In this document: positions 17,380 through 23,083 of the stretch, piece by piece
How positions within the stretch are numbered: position 1 is the stretch's first letter
Layout: each line of letters begins with the position of its first letter
From: a virus
Strand: one strand, 5' to 3'
Length of the DNA: 64,000 nt
Virus record (IMG/VR): IMGVR_UViG_3300043465_001492
Location: 1-64,000 of that record
Translations under genes and position numbers: made by a program
Notes under the pieces: generated by a model
Told to the model about the DNA's origin: nothing
Databases searched by the model: none
The model's input: only the letters and a program-made list of their open reading frames with translations

Positions 17380-18306
17380 TTATGACGGGTCTCCAAATGG
17401 GTTACTTTCACTAAAATCGATATAGTCGTTTCCAATCACTTCAAACGAACTATTTTGAGTCAATGCGTCATTATTATAGAGTGCCGCATCTCCATCCTCT
17501 AATCCTATAAGAGAAGTTATTGTTGAAGTTGTGCCGGTAGTTTGTCCTTCTATAGTAGTGTCAACTGTTAATGAGTGGAACTCACCATCATCAAATGTCA
17601 GCGTACCAAAGTTTGCTATCGTGCCATCTTCAGTATGTTCGTATTGTAGCAGTTCTGCCTCACCTGTAATTCCAGAAGGTAATGTAAAGACTAATGTTTC
17701 ACCAAGATCATGCACATCTCCATCAAAGTCTAGTATAGCGCGTGCACTTTGGGTCTGTCCAACTTGTATAAGATCGACTTCAGGCACTCCAGTATCAATT
17801 TCCTGACCACTATATTCAAAGAGTTCGCATGTAAGTTTAAACGTTGGAGTCGTCCCCTTGCTGTCTCCAGTACCACCAAGTTGGAAAAACGGACTCTTGT
17901 CTTCAACAAATTTAATTTCAAAGAGTCCACCAGTTAGTGGCAAATAGATAAGATCGCCTTCACGCGGACGTACTGCGTCATTTGTATAGCCATGACGTCC
18001 AATCAAAGCATTCCATCGACGACGACTGCAGACAAGTGTAACCTGGTCACGAACTTCAAGTCCGAATTTTGTCATAAGGTCGCCATCACCTTCAAAGCCA
18101 TCAACACTTTCAACATACATCTCAATCGAAAATGAAGCATCAAACGTTGATATGACATCCTCGTTTAGGATAAAGTCTTGCTTTACAATTTTACGAGGTA
18201 TATAATAGACATCATGCCCCATAATTTTCATAGACTCTATAAGCAAATCTTCAAGTAAGTTTTGCTCGGCTCTATAACGTTCACTAAAATATACACTGCG
18301 TGGCAT
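17380..18306 (-). CDS. gp14: Neck protein gp14
   Basis: A 308-aa protein, slightly longer than T4 gp14 (256 aa). It begins with RSVYFSERYRAEQNLLEDLLIESMKIMGHDVYYIPR, the family hallmark, followed by VICSRRRW-type and REGDLIYLPLTGGLFEI beta segments. gp14 forms the head-tail joining ring with gp13. The extra C-terminal 80 residues are acidic and beta-rich (TTSTITSLIGLEDGDAAL) and may be a lineage-specific addition. It is placed between gp13 and gp15. Confidence 0.92.
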   Translation of the reverse strand: MPRSVYFSERYRAEQNLLEDLLIESMKIMGHDVYYIPRKIVKQDFILNEDVISTFDASFSIEMYVESVDGFEGDGDLMTKFGLEVRDQVTLVCSRRRWNALIGRHGYTNDAVRPREGDLIYLPLTGGLFEIKFVEDKSPFFQLGGTGDSKGTTPTFKLTCELFEYSGQEIDTGVPEVDLIQVGQTQSARAILDFDGDVHDLGETLVFTLPSGITGEAELLQYEHTEDGTIANFGTLTFDDGEFHSLTVDTTIEGQTTGTTSTITSLIGLEDGDAALYNNDALTQNSSFEVIGNDYIDFSESNPFGDPS

Positions 18307-18319
18307 AACGTATTATCTA

Positions 18320-19066
18320 CTAACCCATGTAAAAATCTGGGGGCATTTGATACTTGGTATCAAAATCAGTCTCAATCTTTTCAATATCAGCAATTGCATC
18401 TTCATAGATTGCACGACCATTTATCGTAACTCCACCTGGAAGAGTCATGCCTTCAAATTTCAGCAAATTTGTCCCCCATTGTTTTTTTAACAGTGCGGTA
18501 AGATATTTTTTAAGAAGCATATCATTGTACACGTCAGTAAAATCATTTGGGTTGATGGTTTGATAACCTTCAATTATAATATACTGACCAATATTTACAT
18601 AAGTTTTCCAGTCGTCTTGAATGCTCAGACGATTCATGTGACGAGTAAATATAATCTGCTGAGTTGAGCCTGTAAGTATAAGCTCAATCGAGTTCATATA
18701 CTGTTTCGTCATCTCATAGTTGATGAGTGAGTCAGGTTTGCGTAGTCCATACAGATCATTTAAAAACATCTGATATTTAACGCTAAACATATCAGCAGCA
18801 TCACCGCTGCTCAAGTTTAGGACGCGAAGTACACTAATAAGTTGATCGGGTAGAGTAATATAGTTGTTGTCATAGTCTGCTTGAGTGACCTGATGCTTTA
18901 AGAATGTGCGCACAACCGCGTCGCTATGATACTCTTGATAAAACTGAAGTGCCTCATCGATACGATCCTCAATCTGATCTTCATCGATGTTGATTTCGAG
19001 TACTGGAGCACCGAGTGCTCTTAAACAATAGTCTGCTAATTCTTGGCGTGATGCTGGTTTTGCCAT
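18320..19066 (-). CDS. gp13: Neck protein gp13
   Basis: A 248-aa protein of the gp13 family: KPASRQELADYCLRALGAPVLEINIDEDQIEDRIDEALQFYQEYH at the N-terminus, ending in a DFDTKYQMPPDFYMG tail. gp13 is the adaptor that closes the portal vertex after DNA packaging. It is shorter than T4 gp13 (309 aa) but typical of exo-T-even versions. An exact late promoter lies 8 nt upstream of its ATG. It starts the contiguous neck-terminase-tail-portal series. Confidence 0.93.
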   Translation of the reverse strand: MAKPASRQELADYCLRALGAPVLEINIDEDQIEDRIDEALQFYQEYHSDAVVRTFLKHQVTQADYDNNYITLPDQLISVLRVLNLSSGDAADMFSVKYQMFLNDLYGLRKPDSLINYEMTKQYMNSIELILTGSTQQIIFTRHMNRLSIQDDWKTYVNIGQYIIIEGYQTINPNDFTDVYNDMLLKKYLTALLKKQWGTNLLKFEGMTLPGGVTINGRAIYEDAIADIEKIETDFDTKYQMPPDFYMG

Positions 19067-19073
19067 AATATAT

Positions 19074-19081
19074 TATTTATA
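19074..19081 (-). promoter_or_regulatory. T4-type late promoter for gp13
   Basis: An exact TATAAATA on the minus strand, 7 nt before the gp13 ATG, in the 21-nt gap after the 138-aa ORF. Confidence 0.65.
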
Positions 19082-19087
19082 AGACTA

Positions 19088-19504
19088 TTATGGAACCTCA
19101 GGATAATTAGTTGTCTTCACATATGAAGAAGTAATCTTTGCGGCAGAGAAACCATTATTCCATGTTGTTACCAACCAAGGACGGCCTTCATAACTATAAG
19201 CTCTGGCTATTTCTCCAAGTGTAGAATTTAAATAGAGCCAAACGCCAGTTTCATATCTTACAACTTCATCTCCATAAACATATGTTTCGTTACCATATGG
19301 TGCATATCCAATCGGAGCCATCTTACGCCAACTTTGTCCGCCAACAAAACCAGAACTTTGGTCTCCCGGAGTGTTGTACCATGGACCGTCCATTAACACC
19401 CATGCTGTAGCATCTGGTTCAGCAGCATTTGCTGGATTATCACTACCAATAGTAGCAACTGGATTGACATATTTGTATGCCAAATTTAATCCTAGGCCTA
19501 ACAT
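19088..19504 (-). CDS. Uncharacterised small protein beside the neck genes
   Basis: A 138-aa protein rich in Tyr, Trp and Gly (PWYNTPGDQSSGFVGGQSW, YGNETYVYGDEVVRYETGVWLYLN). The N-terminal 12 residues (MLGLGLNLAYKY) are mildly hydrophobic but no real signal peptide is seen. The aromatic beta-rich composition suggests a structural or surface-exposed virion protein. It lies between a small beta protein and gp13, with a 4-nt gap to its upstream neighbour, so they are probably co-expressed. No family is recognised. Confidence 0.6.
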   Translation of the reverse strand: MLGLGLNLAYKYVNPVATIGSDNPANAAEPDATAWVLMDGPWYNTPGDQSSGFVGGQSWRKMAPIGYAPYGNETYVYGDEVVRYETGVWLYLNSTLGEIARAYSYEGRPWLVTTWNNGFSAAKITSSYVKTTNYPEVP

Positions 19505-19508
19505 ATTA

Positions 19509-19793
19509 TTAGAATAATACTGTTACAGCAGCTTCAGATATAGTAGTTCCACTATCGACTATACGCTGACCACCAAGAGGCCATACTCCTGGACTCAATG
19601 TAAGTGTAGCTGTCTCTCCATCTACTCCTTCAATCACAATGTTTCCGTTAGCAGTACCTGGAGCAATATACAAACCAGCAAACACTTTACCAACAGTTGG
19701 TGTGTAAAAGCCATCTGTAAAAGTCAATGCTTCATATGCAACAGCAGATGTGTTTTGGTGTATTAAACCCTTTTCGTAGACGTTAGTACTCAT
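19509..19793 (-). CDS. Small beta-rich structural protein candidate
   Basis: A 94-aa protein made almost entirely of predicted beta strands (FAGLYIAPGTANGNIVIEG, TATLTLSPGVWPLGGQRIV, then TTISEAAVTVLF). The layout, with a GV.PLGG turn and a final hydrophobic strand, recalls small phage decoration or spike-like beta-sandwich proteins, but no family match is certain. An exact TATAAATA element lies 5 nt upstream of the ATG, supporting strong late expression, as expected for a virion component. Confidence 0.6.
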   Translation of the reverse strand: MSTNVYEKGLIHQNTSAVAYEALTFTDGFYTPTVGKVFAGLYIAPGTANGNIVIEGVDGETATLTLSPGVWPLGGQRIVDSGTTISEAAVTVLF

Positions 19794-19798
19794 AGTCT

Positions 19799-19806
19799 TA
19801 TTTATA
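19799..19806 (-). promoter_or_regulatory. T4-type late promoter for the 94-aa ORF
   Basis: An exact TATAAATA on the minus strand followed by AGACTATG, in the short gap after the 51-aa membrane ORF (stop at 19807). Confidence 0.65.
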
Positions 19807-19962
19807 TTATTCTCTTATAGCCATTCCAGTATATAACGAAAGACCAAGCGCAATCAATACGACATAGTGAGAAATGACTTCATTTGGATTAACGACAGCA
19901 TTAAATGCTATTATTTGTATAATAACAATAAGCGCTAGTGCTAACCATATTACAGTTTTCAT
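19807..19962 (-). CDS. 51-aa protein with two membrane spans
   Basis: A short ORF (51 aa, MKTVIWLALA...GMAIRE) whose ATG overlaps the stop of the putative holin gene (ATGA). It has two hydrophobic stretches, about residues 3-20 and 33-49, separated by a short polar loop (NPNEVISH), and a charged C-terminus. Its size, topology and coupling to the holin-like gene suggest a role in lysis, such as an antiholin, pinholin or spanin-like accessory. This is inference from position. The overlap with the neighbouring stop codon was used to fix the start. Confidence 0.6.
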   Translation of the reverse strand: MKTVIWLALALIVIIQIIAFNAVVNPNEVISHYVVLIALGLSLYTGMAIRE

Positions 19963-20279
19963 GGCTTCTTTACATATTTTTCTGGGGCGCGTTCAAAATT
20001 CTTGGCTAGCTTGATGATGCCTGTAATAATTTCTGGGGAAACGACTCCTATAATACCATATGTAATTGCCTTGTATAGGCTGGGAATATCGGTCTGTTCC
20101 AATATAAACCAAGCGATTGCTGCAGAGAGTGCGGCTGATATTATATTTTTAAACTGCTCGAGAATTGTATACTCTTTTTTTGCTGTCATGAGTCGAGCAA
20201 GCATGCCTGCCGCTCCAACAAGAGGGATTATCCACCCACCCTCTAGAAACTCTTTTAGCATCGATCTTTCTGGTTCCAT
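19959..20279 (-). CDS. Putative holin (LydA-like, holin superfamily III type)
   Basis: A 106-aa membrane protein with three hydrophobic segments (about 14-31, 45-61, 70-92). It has a GGWIIPLVGAAGMLARL start and a GVVSPEIITGIIKLAKNF end, a pattern seen in LydA-type phage holins, and a basic C-terminus (KYVKKP). Holins form the inner-membrane lesion that lets the endolysin reach peptidoglycan. It is followed by a 51-aa membrane ORF with an ATGA overlap and has its own late promoter 56 nt upstream. No classical endolysin is adjacent; the M15 peptidase at 63076-63879 may be a partner. Confidence 0.68.
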   Translation of the reverse strand: MEPERSMLKEFLEGGWIIPLVGAAGMLARLMTAKKEYTILEQFKNIISAALSAAIAWFILEQTDIPSLYKAITYGIIGVVSPEIITGIIKLAKNFERAPEKYVKKP

Positions 20280-20334
20280 TTATAACTATACTTTTAAAGT
20301 GTGAAACATCACAATATGACTATCAATCTAAATG

Positions 20335-20342
20335 TATTTATA
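20335..20342 (-). promoter_or_regulatory. T4-type late promoter for the holin
   Basis: An exact TATAAATA on the minus strand in the 75-nt gap between the glycosyltransferase-like gene and the holin gene, giving a leader of about 50 nt. This separates lysis genes from the carbohydrate island. Confidence 0.6.
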
Positions 20343-20354
20343 AAAAACACCGTT

Positions 20355-21032
20355 TTAACGGGTCAAGGCATGATCAACTGCATATTTATAAAAGAGTTCT
20401 TCCTGGAGGGCTCTTACATTATATTTTTTGACAATATCATCTAAAGAATAATGAAACGCTGAAGTTATGTCATACATGCTTTTTATGTCTCCTGCATAAT
20501 AGTTGTCTATACCCTTAAATTGTCTGTAATATTGAGGATATTTTAGACTCAATCCATTTCCAACTGTTGTCATTTTCAAGAGATTTTTAGTTGGTGTATA
20601 ACACACTGGCGTAGTAAATTTATCATAACGTGTATTTACTACGAGGTTATAGTCATAGGTATGATTATGATACAAGTGGGACACCAGATTAAACTTTCCG
20701 GCCCACATGCGTTTCCATGCCAATATTGGGCAAGGACTGCCAGGAATGACGCCTTCTAAGTTGCCGTGTAATTTTAAACGTGAGTCGTCTTCGATACACA
20801 CATGTTTTATAGTTTGGTCATGGAAATAATCAGATAGATGAGTTTTTTCTACTGTAAAAATACCGTTATAGTCTAGTTTTCGGTATGAGCTTTTTGCCTC
20901 TGACTCACACCATGTATGAAGAAAAAGATCAACCGCGTGGCCGTTTTGCTTTAACAGATTTATATAGTCATTTAAGCGTGAGTCTTGTAACCCGCCTCTT
21001 AGGTGTCCACGAATACAAAATGCCAGTTTCAT
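20355..21032 (-). CDS. Glycosyltransferase-like protein, copy 2
   Basis: A 225-aa protein, clearly paralogous to the neighbour at 21029-21700. Both start MKLAxCxRGHxRxGL, share a beta strand ending LHTW (about 37-41), SEAKSSYR, CPxLAWKRMWAG (about 101-112), NTRYD/NTRFD (133-137) and GIDN(Y/F)Y. The NTRYD sequence sits where an acidic metal- and nucleotide-binding motif of GT-A-like enzymes would be. It is therefore a candidate sugar transferase, though no named GT family is claimed. It overlaps its paralogue by ATGA and lies downstream of glf, so it may use UDP-galactofuranose. It could instead be a non-catalytic copy. Confidence 0.55.
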   Translation of the reverse strand: MKLAFCIRGHLRGGLQDSRLNDYINLLKQNGHAVDLFLHTWCESEAKSSYRKLDYNGIFTVEKTHLSDYFHDQTIKHVCIEDDSRLKLHGNLEGVIPGSPCPILAWKRMWAGKFNLVSHLYHNHTYDYNLVVNTRYDKFTTPVCYTPTKNLLKMTTVGNGLSLKYPQYYRQFKGIDNYYAGDIKSMYDITSAFHYSLDDIVKKYNVRALQEELFYKYAVDHALTR

Positions 21033-21700
21033 AATATGTTGTTGTCCGCTGCATAACGATATACTATTTCTTCTTGATGTTTAATAGTTGAATAAGTTTT
21101 TAAAATATCATCTAAAGAAACATAAAAGTTAGAGACTAATTTATACATCATTTCAATTTTTCCAATATAAAAATTATCAATACCAACTATATTTTTAGTG
21201 TATGTTGGATATTTAAATACTATATTGTCTTTTTGTAAAATTAAACTATTCAGGGTTGAAGGAGGTGTATAGCATATTGGTGTAGTAAACATATCAAAAC
21301 GAGTATTAATGACTACATCATATTTTTCCTGACACTCATAGACGTATGATAGTATTTTATGCTGGCCAGCCCACATACGTTTCCATGCTAGTAATGGACA
21401 TGTGCTCGCACTTACATGCCCTGTTTTTTTCCCGTATATTTTTATTTTTGAGTCATCATCAATGATTATTTTTTGAACATTATAGTCCTTAAAATAATTC
21501 TGCAACAACTCTTCACTTACCTTAAACACATATTTTCGATCGAGTACTCGATAACTAGATTTTGCCTCTGACTCCTTCCACGTATGCAAATATAACTGAA
21601 CGTCATGACCCTTAGCAGTTAACTGGTCTATATATTGAGTTAAACCTCGGGTAAATAGTCCATCACGAACGTGCCCACGCATGCATAATGCTAGTTTCAT
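21029..21700 (-). CDS. Glycosyltransferase-like protein, copy 1
   Basis: A 223-aa paralogue of the 20355-21032 protein with the same order of motifs: RGHVRDGL near the N-terminus, YLHTW, SEAKSSYRVLD, CPLLAWKRMWAG, NTRFD and GIDNFY. It starts inside the end of the UDP-galactopyranose mutase gene (ATGA overlap) and ends inside the start of its paralogue. All three are therefore expected to be translated together. Most likely it transfers a sugar made available by the mutase. The acceptor is unknown; a virion protein, a DNA base or a host surface glycan are all possible. Confidence 0.55.
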   Translation of the reverse strand: MKLALCMRGHVRDGLFTRGLTQYIDQLTAKGHDVQLYLHTWKESEAKSSYRVLDRKYVFKVSEELLQNYFKDYNVQKIIIDDDSKIKIYGKKTGHVSASTCPLLAWKRMWAGQHKILSYVYECQEKYDVVINTRFDMFTTPICYTPPSTLNSLILQKDNIVFKYPTYTKNIVGIDNFYIGKIEMMYKLVSNFYVSLDDILKTYSTIKHQEEIVYRYAADNNIL

Positions 21701-22695
21701 AGATCCTTTAACTTTAACATGACGTGTTTAATCGCCATCCACATGTCTAGGTATTTATAGGTTGCAAGTCGACCAACAAAAATCACTCCCTTTTCTGCCT
21801 TTGATAGTGATTCATAGAGTCGATATGTTTCCTGTCCTTCACCCCATGGAATAGGATAAAACGGAATGTCTCCCTGCCCGCATTCTTTCGGGTGCTCAGT
21901 GGTGACTACTGTTGGACCGGCATGATCTGGCATAAAATAACTGTGATCATAGATTCGCGTATAGTCGGTTGTGCTATTGTTTTGGTTTACAATAAATGTG
22001 TCTTGCTTTTCGCACAACACATGATGTTTAAACTCAAGTGAACGATATGGCAGACGTCCATGTATTGTGCCAAAATAACTGTCAATCTTGCCAGTATAGA
22101 CAATCAAATCACCTGCCTCCCGTTTGTACATCCAATCATCCTCTCCACAATTTAAATGCACAATAATACCTTCTAACATCTTTGTAAACATTGCAGAGTA
22201 ACCATCTTTTGGAATGCATTGATACTTTTGACCTTCAAACCATGTTGGATCTTCGCATTCTGCAGTCTTTGGAATTCGATTTGTAATAGTCTTAGGAATC
22301 TCGTCGAATGGCACGCCCCATTGCTTTTCGCTATACTCTTTAAAAATATACTCAACAATCTCTTCTTGTGACAGCTCACGACCAATCTCACTTATCGTCT
22401 TTTTGCTGTACGGCAAACTCACACGTCCGAGTCGGGTGTCTCCCTTTGGTTGCAGCGCAAACGGAGTCCACTCAGTATAACGACTGAGAAACTCATAGAC
22501 CTCTTCATCATCGGTATGAAAAATATGAGGGCCATACTGATGTACAAGCGTATTGCAAATGTAGGTATCATAGCAATTTCCACCAATATGAGGACGAGTC
22601 TCAAAAATCTCTACGGCGTATCCCTTTTCCTTTAGCAACACCGCAGCAGTAATTCCAGATAACCCACATCCAATTATTTTAGCACTTTTTTTCAT
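21697..22695 (-). CDS. glf: UDP-galactopyranose mutase
   Basis: A 332-aa flavoenzyme, slightly shorter than bacterial Glf (about 370-390 aa). Visible features are the FAD-binding GCGLSG (9-14) with a downstream IFETRPHIGGNCYD, the YGPHIFHTDD active-site loop, EYSEKQWGVP, the PYRSLEFKHH strand with the first substrate Arg, and GRLATYKYLDMWMAI with the second catalytic-site Arg (R309). It interconverts UDP-galactopyranose and UDP-galactofuranose. It is the first gene of a three-gene ATGA-coupled set with two glycosyltransferase-like genes. Neither E. coli T4 nor typical cyanomyovirus core gene sets include it, so it is probably acquired from a bacterial surface-polysaccharide locus. Confidence 0.93.
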   Translation of the reverse strand: MKKSAKIIGCGLSGITAAVLLKEKGYAVEIFETRPHIGGNCYDTYICNTLVHQYGPHIFHTDDEEVYEFLSRYTEWTPFALQPKGDTRLGRVSLPYSKKTISEIGRELSQEEIVEYIFKEYSEKQWGVPFDEIPKTITNRIPKTAECEDPTWFEGQKYQCIPKDGYSAMFTKMLEGIIVHLNCGEDDWMYKREAGDLIVYTGKIDSYFGTIHGRLPYRSLEFKHHVLCEKQDTFIVNQNNSTTDYTRIYDHSYFMPDHAGPTVVTTEHPKECGQGDIPFYPIPWGEGQETYRLYESLSKAEKGVIFVGRLATYKYLDMWMAIKHVMLKLKDL

Positions 22696-22734
22696 ATATT
22701 TTTATTTTATCATAGTTTATTGAGCATGTACACA

Positions 22735-22741
22735 ATAAATA
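22735..22741 (+). promoter_or_regulatory. Late-promoter-like ATAAATA on the plus strand
   Basis: The plus strand reads ACAATAAATACTATCTATATG, the last three bases being the start of the plus-strand ORF at 22750. The ATAAATACTAT part repeats what stands before the gene at 1564 on the other strand. It is the only such element noticed in plus orientation next to a start codon. Confidence 0.4.
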
Positions 22742-22749
22742 CTATCTAT

Positions 22750-22932
22750 ATGAAACTAAATGAAAAAGTCTATATCAACAGTGAATTTAAAGATCTTCTC
22801 CGCAGTATGAATGTCGGCATTGTCGACTATATTGTTGTCTATAAAAAAGAAGGAGACAAGATATTTTTTAAAGCAAACTCTGCAAAACTACATCTCTCGA
22901 AAGAAGAGTTTGAAGAGGTTAAGTTAGCCTAA
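22750..22932 (+). CDS. Small plus-strand protein of unknown function
   Basis: The only plausible plus-strand gene in the window. The preferred ATG at 22750 gives 60 aa (MKLNEKVYINSEFKDLLRSM...EEFEEVKLA); upstream ATG 22726 or TTG 22720 would add 8-10 residues. The product looks like a compact alpha/beta protein with balanced charges: a YINSEFKDLLRSM helix, IVDYIVVYKK and DKIFFKAN strands, and a final acidic helix. It fills the divergent space upstream of glf and ends convergently, overlapping the 51-aa minus ORF by 9 nt. A late-promoter-like element precedes it. No family recognised. Confidence 0.5.
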   Translation: MKLNEKVYINSEFKDLLRSMNVGIVDYIVVYKKEGDKIFFKANSAKLHLSKEEFEEVKLA

Positions 22933-23079
22933 CTTAACAAGCGTGGCTTGAGTTTCAGCTATTTCAGTGTCTAGTGATGTGTATGTCGCTAGATCACCAG
23001 ACATATATGCAAGGTTTTTCCGATTGGTTAAATCGTTTAATTTATTTTGTAGTATCTGTTTGATTTCTTCTATTGTCAT
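22924..23079 (-). CDS. 51-aa coiled-coil protein
   Basis: A short ORF (ATG 23077-23079, TAA 22924-22926) encoding MTIEEIKQILQNKLNDLTNRK followed by NLAYMSGDLATYTSLDTEIAETQATLVKLG. The pattern of two helices separated by a short 'GDL' turn resembles small proteins common beside tail-fibre genes of aquatic T4-like phages. It follows the 957-aa structural gene by 4 nt and ends tail to tail with the plus-strand ORF. The function is unknown. Confidence 0.65.
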   Translation of the reverse strand: MTIEEIKQILQNKLNDLTNRKNLAYMSGDLATYTSLDTEIAETQATLVKLG

Positions 23080-23083
23080 AAGA

